From Phycisphaerales bacterium UBA2402 (GTDB lineage: Bacteria; Planctomycetota; Phycisphaerae; Phycisphaerales; UBA1924): a stretch of DNA of 45,812 nt. Each line of letters opens with the position of its first letter. Within the stretch, counting starts at the first letter, position 1. This document shows, piece after piece, positions 1 to 8,297 of this stretch. The stretch covers positions 1-45,812 of the forward strand of contig DDSA01000187.1 in assembly GCA_002343715.1 (NCBI GenBank), given 5' to 3'. The notes beneath the pieces are model-generated. The model searched no databases. It was given only the letters and a program-made list of their open reading frames with translations, and had not been told where the DNA came from. The position numbers and the translations under genes were made by a program.

Positions 1-720
1 GCGATCGTTGGAACCCGATTCGAGGGCGGCTCGGCCCTGAACGCCCATGTCCCAGATCCGCTGCATGCCAAAGTCGAGATTGGTGGTTCCGATGGCCAGA
101 AGGCGTCCCCGGTCGGACTCCTCAACAATGCGGCGGATGACGGGCTCGGAGAACTCGGCTTTGATGTCCCGCTTGAGACCATCGATCCTCATCAGAGAAC
201 GGTTGGCGGGCAGAAAGAAGAAAAGCCCGCGAAGGCTGATCCAGTCGGTGCTAGGTTCGCTGTACAGCACCACAGCGCGCTCGAGCGACTCACGATCGCC
301 CAGGAACGCAAACGGAGCGAGCAGCGCCCCCGTGCTGACTCCGGTGACCAGGTCGAAAGAGGGCTTCTTCCACTTGGGGTCAGCGACAGTGCTCCAGCCA
401 GAAAGAAACCCGGCACCGAAGGCCCCGAACTCGCCCCCGCCCGAGAGGATGAGCACGTCGAAGGTCGGCGGATCGCTGGTGCGTCCGGATAGAAAATCGG
501 TCTGCTTCTGCTTCATCCGGGCCATGAACTGCTGCTCGGTCACCTTGCGGCGCATGGCGGACGCGTCGGTGTAGTCGATCCGACGCCGCACGAGTTCCTC
601 ATCAATCACGTGCTCGCGTTGCGCGGCACATCCGGCAAACAACGCGATGGTGGCGAGCGGCAGGGCCCAGATCGCCACGCTGCATCCGGAGCCGGCATAC
701 CTCGAATACTGTGCGTTCAT
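1..720 (-). CDS. Patatin-like phospholipase lipoprotein, 3' end cut off by the window
   Basis: The minus strand reads open for 240 codons from an ATG at 720 to the first base of the window, so the C-terminus is missing. The N-terminus is a lipoprotein signal: a hydrophobic stretch ending in a lipobox LFAGC, with Cys at about residue 31. Two patatin hallmarks follow: a glycine-rich oxyanion loop GGGEFGAFGAG near residue 112, and the nucleophile elbow GVSTG near residue 147, whose Ser would be catalytic. The Asp of the Ser-Asp dyad lies beyond the window. Patatins are acyl hydrolases acting on lipids; the substrate here cannot be read. It is probably an envelope-anchored lipase-like enzyme. An in-frame ATG at 732 would add four residues; neither start has a clear ribosome-binding site. 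Confidence 0.85.
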   Translation of the reverse strand, partial: MNAQYSRYAGSGCSVAIWALPLATIALFAGCAAQREHVIDEELVRRRIDYTDASAMRRKVTEQQFMARMKQKQTDFLSGRTSDPPTFDVLILSGGGEFGAFGAGFLSGWSTVADPKWKKPSFDLVTGVSTGALLAPFAFLGDRESLERAVVLYSEPSTDWISLRGLFFFLPANRSLMRIDGLKRDIKAEFSEPVIRRIVEESDRGRLLAIGTTNLDFGMQRIWDMGVQGRAALESGSNDR

Positions 721-1101
721 CCGGGTACCCATGTGAGCGTGAAGTTTGTCCGCATGCGGCGACAGTATACCACAACATATTCCTTGAGAGGAGAACGATT
801 CACTGGAACCACCGCACTCAATGGCGATTGCACACCCGGCGCTCTTCACGCTGCAACATGTGGGTTCACGGTGGTTCGGGGTTGTGCGACGCTGCCTTGC
901 CGTTCCCACTACACTGCCATCGTGGTTGACTGCGCTCATTCAGGGGCTATGCTCGTCCGTTCGTGTTTGACACGGGTTCATACGCGAGATGAGGTAGCCT
1001 ACTCTCGCCTCGCCTTCGAGATAGTTTCATATACGCTGTTGCTCACGCGCACCGCTTGCCGTGTGTGTCGGGTTGGGAGGTGAAAGACCGGTGAGACCTT
1101 T
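721..1101. other. Intergenic region between divergent genes
   Basis: This 381-base stretch separates the patatin-like gene (minus) from the SLC13 transporter (plus). It holds the possible minus-strand -10 at 764-769 and a perfect TTGACA at 967-972 on the plus strand, which lacks a -10 at normal spacing (the nearest, TAGCCT, is 22 bases away). The open frames here show no codon pattern or motif suggesting a gene. Confidence 0.5.
764..769 (-). promoter_or_regulatory. Possible extended -10 element for the patatin-like gene
   Basis: On the minus strand the hexamer TATACT is preceded by TGG, giving the extended -10 form TGnTATAnT. Transcription would begin about 37 bases before the ATG at 720. 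No good -35 hexamer is present at the usual distance. Confidence 0.4.
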
Positions 1102-2937
1102 ATGACCCTCGAACTCGGGATGATCCTTGCGTTCCTGGCCGCGGCTGTAGTGATGTTCGCGATGAACAAGCCGCGGATGGACGCTGTTTCCTTGATCATG
1201 CTCACGCTGATGCCTCTGACCGGGGTGATCACCATGGGAGAGGCGCTGGCCGGGTTTTCCGATCCCAACATCGTGCTCATCGCGGCCCTCTTCGTCATCG
1301 GCGACGGCCTCGTGCGCACCGGCGTGGCGCAGCGTCTCGGGGATTGGCTGACGGTCACGGCGGGCAATAGCGAGACTCGCATGATCGCGCTGCTCATGGT
1401 TGTCGTCGCGGGCCTTGGCTCGATGATGAGTTCCACCGCGGTGACCGCCATCTTCATCCCCGTGGCGCTGCGGATCGCGCATCAGACCGGCAGTTCGCCG
1501 GGACGACTGATGATGCCCCTCAGCACCGCGGCCCTCATCAGCGGCATGCTCACGCTCGTTGCCACGGCGCCGAACCTTGTGGTGAACAGCGAACTTATCC
1601 GACAGGGCCACACCGGCCTCAGTTTCTTCAGCCTCACACCCTTTGGCGTCCCGGTGCTCTTCCTGGGAATCGTCTACATGCTCATCGCCCGCCGATGGCT
1701 CCCGGCCGTGCCGGTGAAGGACGCGGCCGAGGCCGGGGAGGCGCCCGGAATCGCCAACTGGATCGAGGAGTACCGCCTGGCCGACCGCGAACGCCGCTTT
1801 CGCGTCGCGGAGGGCTCGTCCCTTATCGGTCGGCATCTCTCGGAACTGGACCTTCGCGCTACGGCCGGGGTCAACATCATCGCGATCGAACGGTCCGGAC
1901 GCGTTGGGGCGAATCTGCTCCATCCGACCCCGCAGACCGAGCTGCGAGTCGGCGACACAATCCTTGTCGATCTTCCTGATCCCGAGGCGGCCGAGTTGCT
2001 CGCCCTCCCCGGACTTGAGCCTCTCCCGCTCGGCAGCGCCTACTTCAACGACCTCACCCAAGAAATCGGCATGGCCGAGGTCATTATCCCCACGGACTCA
2101 TCCCTGGTCGGCAAGTCGTTGGAGGAGGCCAAGTTTCGCACACGCACCGGCCTCACCGTGATCGGCGTCAAGCACGGCCGGATCGCGGTCGGTCGCTGCA
2201 TCACCCAGGAGCGCCTCAGCACCGGCGACACGCTCTTGGTCGTCGGAAGGTGGAAAGACATCAAGCGGATCCGCCCGGACGACTCGGGCGTGCTCATTCT
2301 CAGACTCCCCACCGAGGTCCAGGAGCTGCTCCCTGTCCCGGGCAAGGCCGCCTACGCCGTTGGCTGCCTGCTGTTGGTCATCGGACTCATGGTGAGCGGC
2401 GTTGTACCGAACGTGCAGGCGGCCCTGATCGGGTGCCTGCTCATGGGTGCCTTCGGCTGCGTCACACTCGAGAGCGCGTACCGCTGCGTTTCATGGAAGA
2501 CGATTGTTCTCATCGTCGGCATGCTCCCGTTCTCCATCGCGCTCCAGCGCACCGGGGGAGTCGAGCTCGCCGCCGATGCGCTCATGAGCATCACCAGCGG
2601 CGCGGGTCCTCGTGTCGTGCTCATGTGTCTCTTCATCATCACCGCGTGCCTCGGGCTCTTCATCTCGAACACCGCGACCGCGGTCCTCATGGCCCCGGTC
2701 GCGCTCGCGGTGTCCTACGACCTTCATGCCTCGCCCTACCCCTTTGCGATGATTGTCGCGCTCGCCGCATCGACCGCTTTCATGACGCCGGTTTCATCGC
2801 CCGTCAATACTCTCGTCGTGACTCCGGGTAACTACAAGTTCGGTGACTTCGTCAAGATCGGCACTCCCTTCAGCATCGTTGTCATGATCATCGCGGTCCT
2901 GCTCGTTCCGGTTCTCCTTCCCGTGTTCCCGAAGTGA
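1102..2937 (+). CDS. SLC13-family anion permease with two RCK_C (TrkA_C) domains
   Basis: This 611-residue membrane protein belongs to the SLC13/DASS (CitT-like) group of sodium-coupled or exchange transporters for dicarboxylates, sulfate and related anions. Membrane segments fill about residues 1-200 and 400-611. Between them lies a cytosolic insert of two RCK_C domains (about 210-300 and 310-395), common in bacterial members and thought to sense a ligand. The substrate-site motif SNT is present in the second half (522-524) and is SST in the first half (110-112). The C-terminal TPVSSPVNTLVVTPG block followed by YKFGDF is typical of the family. The ATG at 1102 is preceded by GGGAGGTGA about 17 bases upstream. 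It leads a plus-strand run with the AbgT transporter and M20 peptidase. The exact substrate is unknown. Confidence 0.88.
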   Translation: MTLELGMILAFLAAAVVMFAMNKPRMDAVSLIMLTLMPLTGVITMGEALAGFSDPNIVLIAALFVIGDGLVRTGVAQRLGDWLTVTAGNSETRMIALLMVVVAGLGSMMSSTAVTAIFIPVALRIAHQTGSSPGRLMMPLSTAALISGMLTLVATAPNLVVNSELIRQGHTGLSFFSLTPFGVPVLFLGIVYMLIARRWLPAVPVKDAAEAGEAPGIANWIEEYRLADRERRFRVAEGSSLIGRHLSELDLRATAGVNIIAIERSGRVGANLLHPTPQTELRVGDTILVDLPDPEAAELLALPGLEPLPLGSAYFNDLTQEIGMAEVIIPTDSSLVGKSLEEAKFRTRTGLTVIGVKHGRIAVGRCITQERLSTGDTLLVVGRWKDIKRIRPDDSGVLILRLPTEVQELLPVPGKAAYAVGCLLLVIGLMVSGVVPNVQAALIGCLLMGAFGCVTLESAYRCVSWKTIVLIVGMLPFSIALQRTGGVELAADALMSITSGAGPRVVLMCLFIITACLGLFISNTATAVLMAPVALAVSYDLHASPYPFAMIVALAASTAFMTPVSSPVNTLVVTPGNYKFGDFVKIGTPFSIVVMIIAVLLVPVLLPVFPK

Positions 2938-2994
2938 TCGCGGTCCCCGGCGCCGCCCGAAGCCCGGCGATCTTCTTCAACTAATGGTGAGACT

Positions 2995-4581
2995 ATGACC
3001 ACAACTAGCCAAGAGCCCAGAGGCATGATGCAGAAGTTCCTCGCCGTGGTCGAACGGGTTGGGAACAAGGTGCCCCACCCCGCGGTGATCTTCCTGATCC
3101 TGATCGTCATCGTCATCGTCGGTTCAGCCCTGCTCCACCTGACAGGGACGAGCGTGACGATGCAGCTCATCAACCCCGAGACGCACAAGCCCGAATCCAC
3201 GACGATCGCAGCCCGCAGCTTGCTGAGCAGCGAAGGCATCCGGTTCATGTACTCGACCGTGATCCCGAGTTTCATGAGTTTCACCGCCGTCGGACTCATC
3301 ATCGTCGCCATGCTCGGCGTGGGCGTCGCGGAAGAGTCCGGCCTGGTCAAGGCGCTCATCCGCAAGCTCGTCATCGTCGCCCCCAGCAAACTGCTGATCT
3401 ACATCCTCGTCTTCGTGGGCATCGTCTCCAGCATCGCAGCGGACGCCGGCTATCTGGTGCTCATCCCGCTCGCCGGCACGGCCTTCCTGAGCGTCGGGCG
3501 GAACCCGCTCGCGGGCATCGCCGCCGGCTTCGCCGCCGTTGCCGCCGCGTTTACCGTCAACATGCTCATCAAGCCGCTCGACGCGGTGCTCACGGAGTTC
3601 ACCAACGACGCCATCCATATGGTGAACCCCGATCTGTCGATCGACCTCACGGCCAACCTGTGGTTCTCGATCGCGTCCGTCGCGATGTTGACGGTCCTCA
3701 TCTCGCAGGTCAACAACCGCATCGTCGAACCCCGTCTTGGCACCTATAACCTCGACGCCGCCAAGCCAGACGCAGACGTCGCCGAGGCCGCCGGCGTAGC
3801 GCCCGACAAGCCCGCCGAGCCGACCGGGGACCTCAACCCTCAGGAAGCACGCGGGCTCCGCTGGGCCATCTTCGCGCTTGTCGGCGTTCTCGTCGTCTTC
3901 GCCCTGCTCACCCTCCCCGCCAACGCCCCCCTGCGCAACCCCGAAACCAAAGCCCTCATCGGCAACTCGCCCTTCATGAACGGGCTGATCGCCTTTATCT
4001 CCATCGCGTTCTTCGCGTCCGGCGCTGCGTACGGCCTGGGGTGCGGAAAAATGAAGTCCTTCGGCGACATCATCAAAGCCATGGAGAACGCTGTCAAGAC
4101 CCTCGGCAGCCTTCTCTTCCTGCTCTTCATCATCAGCCAGTTCATCGCCTACTTCAACTTCAGCAACATCGGCACCATCCTCGCCGTCTCCATGTCCTCA
4201 TCCCTCCAGTCCGCCAACATCGGCCCCCTCTGGCTCCTGCTGGGCTTTATCGTCGTCGTCCTCATCATCGACCTGCTCATCACCGGCGCCATCGCCAAGT
4301 GGGCACTCTTCGCCCCGATCTTCGTCCCGCTGCTGGTCAAACTCGGCGTCGATCCCGAGGCTGTGCTCGCGGCCTACCGCATCGCCGACTCGCCCATCAA
4401 CGCGATCACCCCGCTCAACGCGTACTTCGCCGTGGTCGTTGTTTTCTGCCAAAAGTATGACAAGAACGCCGGCATCGGAACCGTCGTAGCGCTGATGCTG
4501 CCCTACGTCATCTGGATCACGATCGTCTGGGTCCTCATGTTCGTCGTGTGGTTCCTCCTCGGCCTGCCCTTCGGGCTTTGA
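2995..4581 (+). CDS. AbgT-family transporter
   Basis: A 528-residue integral membrane protein of the AbgT family, whose E. coli founder imports p-aminobenzoyl-glutamate; other members export sulfonamide-like drugs. Family signatures are an N-terminal KVPHPAVIFLIL segment, the loop DAGYLVLIPLAGTAFLSVGR, the NMLIKPLDAVLTEFTNDA block (about residues 185-202), and the C-terminal DSPINAITPLNAYFAVVVVF region. The length fits the family (about 500-550). The ATG at 2995 follows GGTGAG. It starts 57 bases after the SLC13 gene and 92 bases before an M20 peptidase on the same strand, so co-transcription is likely. In E. coli abgT sits with the M20 hydrolase genes abgA and abgB; here the partner is a peptidase T-like enzyme, so a peptide or acyl-amino-acid substrate is plausible (inference). 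Confidence 0.9.
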   Translation: MTTTSQEPRGMMQKFLAVVERVGNKVPHPAVIFLILIVIVIVGSALLHLTGTSVTMQLINPETHKPESTTIAARSLLSSEGIRFMYSTVIPSFMSFTAVGLIIVAMLGVGVAEESGLVKALIRKLVIVAPSKLLIYILVFVGIVSSIAADAGYLVLIPLAGTAFLSVGRNPLAGIAAGFAAVAAAFTVNMLIKPLDAVLTEFTNDAIHMVNPDLSIDLTANLWFSIASVAMLTVLISQVNNRIVEPRLGTYNLDAAKPDADVAEAAGVAPDKPAEPTGDLNPQEARGLRWAIFALVGVLVVFALLTLPANAPLRNPETKALIGNSPFMNGLIAFISIAFFASGAAYGLGCGKMKSFGDIIKAMENAVKTLGSLLFLLFIISQFIAYFNFSNIGTILAVSMSSSLQSANIGPLWLLLGFIVVVLIIDLLITGAIAKWALFAPIFVPLLVKLGVDPEAVLAAYRIADSPINAITPLNAYFAVVVVFCQKYDKNAGIGTVVALMLPYVIWITIVWVLMFVVWFLLGLPFGL

Positions 4582-4673
4582 ACAACGCAGGCCCTGGCCG
4601 GCGATATCTACTGACACCAACTACATTCCCCTCCCCCATCACCGCACCCATTCTCTGCAACCGGAGCGCACTC

Positions 4674-5876
4674 ATGAGTAAGGCCGTGTTCGACATCGAT
4701 ACCAAAGCAGCGGAAGACCGTCTCATGCGATACCTCGCGATCGAGGGGCAGAGCGGCGAGGAGAAACTCATCGCCGAAGCCATCATCGACGACCTCAAGT
4801 CGATCGGCGTGCCCGCCTCCGCCTGCCGCTTTGACGACGCCCACAAGAAGATCCCCCTGCCCGCGCAGATCGGAAATCTCTTTGTTTCCCTCCCCGGCAC
4901 CCGCAAGGGGCCCGGCCTGGTCTTCGCCACCCACATGGACGTGGTCCCGCTCTGCAAGGGTGCCAGGCCCAAGCGCAAGGGCAACCGCATCTTCCCGGAA
5001 GGCACCACCGCCCTCGGCGGCGACAACCGCACCGGCTGCGCCGTTCTTTCCACCCTCGCCCAGACCCTACTCCAGTCAAAGCTCGACTACCCCCCCATCA
5101 CCCTCCTCTACACCGTCCGCGAGGAGAGCGGCATCCAAGGGGCCGAGCACATGGACCCCTCATTGCTTAACGGCGCCAAGACCTGCTTCAACTTCGACGG
5201 CAAGTCCGCCGCTGACCTCATCACCGGCGCTGTCGGTGCACAAAGCTGGGAAGTCCATATCCACGGCAAGGCCTCCCACGCCGGCGTCTCTCCCGAGAAG
5301 GGGATCTCGTCCACGCTCGTCGCCGCCATCGCCCTCGCCGAGGTGAAGCGCGGTGGTTGGTGGGGCAAGGTCAAGAAGCAAAGCAACCGCGGCACCAGCA
5401 ACGCCGGCATCTTCGCCGGCAAGGACGGCAAGCCAGCCGGAGATGCCACCAACGTTGTTACCGATTACGTCTACGTACGCGGCGAGGCCAGAAGCGCGAA
5501 CGCTCGTTTCGCCGCCGAGATCACCGCCGCCTACAAGGCCGCGTTCGCCAAGGCCGCGGGCATGGTGAAGGACGACCGCGGCGGCCGTGCCAAGGTCAAG
5601 TTCACCGGGAAAGCCCAATACCCGCCCTTCAACCTTCCCGAGTCCGCTCCGGCCGTCAAGCACGCCAAGCGCGCTGCTGAGATGCTCGGGCTCAAGCCGA
5701 CTTGCGTCTTCTCCAACGGGGGCCTCGACGCCAACTTCTTCGCCAAGCACGGACTGTCGACCGTCACACTCGGCGCGGGCCAGCACGAGATTCACACCGT
5801 CAAGGAGTTCGTCGAACTCGCCCAGTTCGCAGAGGGTTGCCAGATCGCCGTGGCTCTCGCGACACTCAAGGCGTAA
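4674..5876 (+). CDS. M20-family metallopeptidase, peptidase T-like
   Basis: A 400-residue zinc-dependent exopeptidase of the M20 family, closest by motif to peptidase T (tripeptide aminopeptidase). Visible metal and catalytic residues: His87 and Asp89 in THMDVVP, Asp117 in GGDNRTGC, Glu150-Glu151 in REESG, Asp near 176 in NFDGK, and the last ligand His374 in HEIHT. A dimerisation domain beginning HIHGKASHAGVSPEKG interrupts the catalytic domain, as in the family. The ATG at 4674 is preferred because an earlier start would overlap the AbgT gene and add residues unlike the family. Together with the transporter upstream it probably cleaves imported peptides or amide conjugates in the cytoplasm. 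Confidence 0.88.
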   Translation: MSKAVFDIDTKAAEDRLMRYLAIEGQSGEEKLIAEAIIDDLKSIGVPASACRFDDAHKKIPLPAQIGNLFVSLPGTRKGPGLVFATHMDVVPLCKGARPKRKGNRIFPEGTTALGGDNRTGCAVLSTLAQTLLQSKLDYPPITLLYTVREESGIQGAEHMDPSLLNGAKTCFNFDGKSAADLITGAVGAQSWEVHIHGKASHAGVSPEKGISSTLVAAIALAEVKRGGWWGKVKKQSNRGTSNAGIFAGKDGKPAGDATNVVTDYVYVRGEARSANARFAAEITAAYKAAFAKAAGMVKDDRGGRAKVKFTGKAQYPPFNLPESAPAVKHAKRAAEMLGLKPTCVFSNGGLDANFFAKHGLSTVTLGAGQHEIHTVKEFVELAQFAEGCQIAVALATLKA

Positions 5877-5886
5877 AGCAGAAATG

Positions 5887-5907
5887 CCAACGATGCCGTT
5901 TCGTTGG
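5887..5907. terminator. Possible weak terminator hairpin between convergent genes
   Basis: A 7-bp perfect inverted repeat (CCAACGA, 7-base loop, TCGTTGG) lies in the 51-base gap between the M20 peptidase and the ThrE-like exporter. Neither side has a good T-run, so termination activity is uncertain. Confidence 0.3.
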
Positions 5908-5927
5908 GCTGGCGCTTTCGGTGGTTC

Positions 5928-7313
5928 CTAGACCGCTTCTTCTGCCCCACCTGCCAACTTCGCCGGTGAGGTATTCTGCGCCGCCTCATTGTCGCCACCA
6001 TCCTGGACCGCCCGCCTGGGCGGCTTCGCGTCCGGAATGACAGTCCGCGTCGCCCTGCCGACCTTCAACTGCCCCAGTTTCAGCCACTCCGTGACAAACC
6101 TGTACAACGAAGCCCCCACGAGCGTGCCCAGGGCCAGCGACGAGAAGATATACGTCGCGTTGATCAACTCCTGGATTCCCGCGGCATAGTCCGTCATCAT
6201 CCGGGTCACGCTCAGCAGCCCCATCGCGCCAGGCACCAGCAGCCAAAAGCACGGCAGAAATGTGACCATCGATGGCGGTCCCTTGAACCGCGTCTGGATC
6301 AAATACCCGAGAGGCGTCGCGACCAGCATCCCGAAAAATCCGCTGACCAGCCCGCCGAAATGCTCGGCGGCGAGCCGCTGTGACTCGAACGTGACGGCGA
6401 CGGATAACAGCACCCACGGCAACGCGTTCCGCGGCGCAGACCCGTGAAGGCAAACCCCAAGGCCGAACACCAGCACGCCGATCCACTTACCGCCGATCAG
6501 AACGGTCGTCCCTTCAGTCGCCGCGAGCAGGTCCACGGGGTTGTACCCCACCAGCGCCGCTCCCGCCGCCAGCCCGAACGCCAGAAGCACCAGTTGAACG
6601 AACCCATTCATCAATCGGCTCGTCCCGCTCACCATGTCCCCATACGCCAGCTCGATCATCCCGAACGTCAGCATCGCACCGGGAAGGAAGGTCACCAGCG
6701 GCGGCACGAGCGCGTGCAGCGGGTCGACCGGCAGACCGTACCGCACCGCGATGAACACCGCCGTGGAGACCAATGTGGCCGCCACCACCGACAGAGGCGC
6801 GTCCAACACTGCTTTGTTGGCGCTCACTTCCTTGAGTAGCGCGACGAACAAGCCGAGCGCCGCCGCCGTCAACACGTTCGCGACAGTCGGCATGAGCACC
6901 AACGCCAGCCCCAATGTAAACAGTACATGCCCCACGACCCTCAACCACATGCCGAAACGGGGCGGCTGGCGCATGATCTTGTTCAGTCGCTCCAGCCCAG
7001 CCTTCGGTTCGACCTCGCCGCGCTGGGCGGAATCGCCCAGCGTGTACACCTCGGCGATCTGGTCGAGCCTCAGGCCTCGCTGCGGACCCTCACTGATCGA
7101 CACGTGTTCCTTCGTGCCGTCGTGCATTGTGATGAATATCGCCGTGGGAAACGCTACAACGCGCGAGCGACGCATCCGGTTCGCCGCGGCGATTCGACGC
7201 AGAAACAGCTCAACCAGGGCGGTCTGTTCGCCGCACGCCAAGTATGCCTGCGCCAGCCGGAACATGAAGTCCATAAGCTCGGGGGCATCGACTTTCGGTG
7301 TTGGAGCCGCCAT
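5928..7313 (-). CDS. Threonine/serine exporter family protein (ThrE-like)
   Basis: A 461-residue protein with the architecture of ThrE of Corynebacterium: a soluble N-terminal part, with the block FLRRIAAANRMRRSRVVAFPTAIFIT cut here into two readable pieces, FLRRIAAANRM and VVAFPTAIFIT, then about ten hydrophobic segments. The first membrane half is PF06738-like, with LVTFLPGAMLTFGMIELAYGD near residues 215-235. The second is ThrE_2-like, with FLPCFWLLVPGAMGLLSVTR near 365-385. Both parts are in one chain; many bacteria split them. It probably exports threonine, serine or small peptides. The ATG at 7313 is chosen because GAAAGGG lies 12 bases upstream; an upstream in-frame start would add 19 residues unlike the family. 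The C-terminal tail is Ala/Gly/Glu-rich and looks unstructured. Confidence 0.85.
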   Translation of the reverse strand: MAAPTPKVDAPELMDFMFRLAQAYLACGEQTALVELFLRRIAAANRMRRSRVVAFPTAIFITMHDGTKEHVSISEGPQRGLRLDQIAEVYTLGDSAQRGEVEPKAGLERLNKIMRQPPRFGMWLRVVGHVLFTLGLALVLMPTVANVLTAAALGLFVALLKEVSANKAVLDAPLSVVAATLVSTAVFIAVRYGLPVDPLHALVPPLVTFLPGAMLTFGMIELAYGDMVSGTSRLMNGFVQLVLLAFGLAAGAALVGYNPVDLLAATEGTTVLIGGKWIGVLVFGLGVCLHGSAPRNALPWVLLSVAVTFESQRLAAEHFGGLVSGFFGMLVATPLGYLIQTRFKGPPSMVTFLPCFWLLVPGAMGLLSVTRMMTDYAAGIQELINATYIFSSLALGTLVGASLYRFVTEWLKLGQLKVGRATRTVIPDAKPPRRAVQDGGDNEAAQNTSPAKLAGGAEEAV

Positions 7314-7347
7314 GAACCAGCATCGCCCTTTCGTACAAACCCACGTT

Positions 7348-7353
7348 AGTATA
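7348..7353 (-). promoter_or_regulatory. Possible -10 element for the ThrE-like gene
   Basis: TATACT on the minus strand lies 34 bases upstream of the ATG at 7313, so the leader would be about 28 bases. No convincing -35 is seen 16-18 bases further upstream. The same hexamer occurs upstream of the patatin-like gene. Confidence 0.35.
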
Positions 7354-8297
7354 CCGGAGGCGCACATCACTCGCTCCGCGTCGGGCTGCTTTCAACGGAC
7401 GCAGCAACCAACTGTCCAGCCAAGAAACTCGGGGCGTTACGCAACGCGGTCATCGCGGGCAGGCACACACCGAGCCTTTGCAGCCGGGAATGATCGGGTC
7501 AACCCGGAACGGATGGCGCCTGAAGCGGCTGGTGAAAGTATGTTTCTTCCCGGAACTCCGGGAACAGCCTCAACTGTCAGCGTCAGGACGAGCAGCAACT
7601 CCGGGGTACCTTGTAGTTGCCAGCAGCAAGTCATTACAGGAGTCAGCCATGTTCGAGGGAGAGTCTATCGGCGGGTACCGCATCGGATGGCGGAGTTCAT
7701 CGCAAGGCTCTGCGCCACGGTCCCCATCGAGCGCGTGTCTGGTTTCATGGAGATGGGTTGGGACGTGGTGATGTCGATCCACAGGAAGTACCTCGAGCTG
7801 GTGCTCGGGCCGCCGAAACCGACGGGATCACCCGGACCGCGATGTCGAGTTCGCCATATGCAAAGGCCGTCGGGATGACACAGTCAAGATGAGCGTGCCG
7901 ACCAGGCGCGTGCTGCGGGACACGGAGGGAAGAGGCCGAAGTCAGGGGGGTCTGCCGTCTGGCCAATTTCGTGAACGAGTTCTTCAGAATCGCGGCCAAA
8001 CACGGCCGAGACCCATCGGGAATACGGCAGGAACGAAGTCGGACGGAGAGACCGTGCATCATCGGCAACTCAGCCCGCACCGAACTACGCACGCCGGCTC
8101 CGGACTGACTCTCGTCCACGATCGCGCGAGTTCCCTCCGACTCGCCGCGGGCCACAAGCGATCTCCCTGCATGAGCAACATGCACGTTCGGCTGGGAGCT
8201 CGGCATGCAAGTCAATGATGTTCCAGCATGGCGGACTCTTCACATCCGGAGAGATGAGCCTCAGGGGATTCGGGTATCACCCGCGCAACGTGTCTGC
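7354..8297. other. Gene-poor region with decayed DNA
   Basis: About 940 bases without an intact gene between the ThrE-like exporter and the S41 peptidase. The middle holds the transposase relic (7651-7950). A fragment at about 7962-8030 reads LANFVNEFFRIAAKHGRDP on the plus strand and may be a continuation of the relic or another dead gene. I saw no terminal inverted repeats or target duplication. The open frames of 90-160 codons here overlap in several frames and show no recognisable protein. Confidence 0.5.
7651..7950 (+). pseudogene. Relic of an ISL3-family (IS204/IS1001-type) transposase
   Basis: Two reading frames, joined by a frameshift near 7815-7830, give pieces in the order expected for an ISL3 transposase. 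The first (frame starting at 7651) contains RMAEFIARLCATVPIERVS and then MGWDVVMSIHRKYLELVLGPP, matching the helix-turn-helix region in which ISL3 proteins read roughly V..LGV.WD.VK...KRYL. The second (about 7829-7945) reads DVEFAICKGRRDDTVKM and then RRVLRDTEGRGR, matching the block DEIAV.KGH.YLTVV-LD-TG-V--VG-GRG that carries the first catalytic Asp. The rest of the gene is missing or too decayed to follow. The family assignment is from remembered motifs and needs a profile search. Confidence 0.55.

Noticed and set aside
967..972. Perfect TTGACA upstream of the SLC13 gene
   Set aside because: No -10 hexamer lies 15-19 bases downstream; the best candidate is 22 bases away, so I did not call a promoter.
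610..1083. 157-codon open frame in the first intergenic region
   Set aside because: It starts inside the opposing lipoprotein gene, is Cys/Arg/Thr-rich and matches no family.
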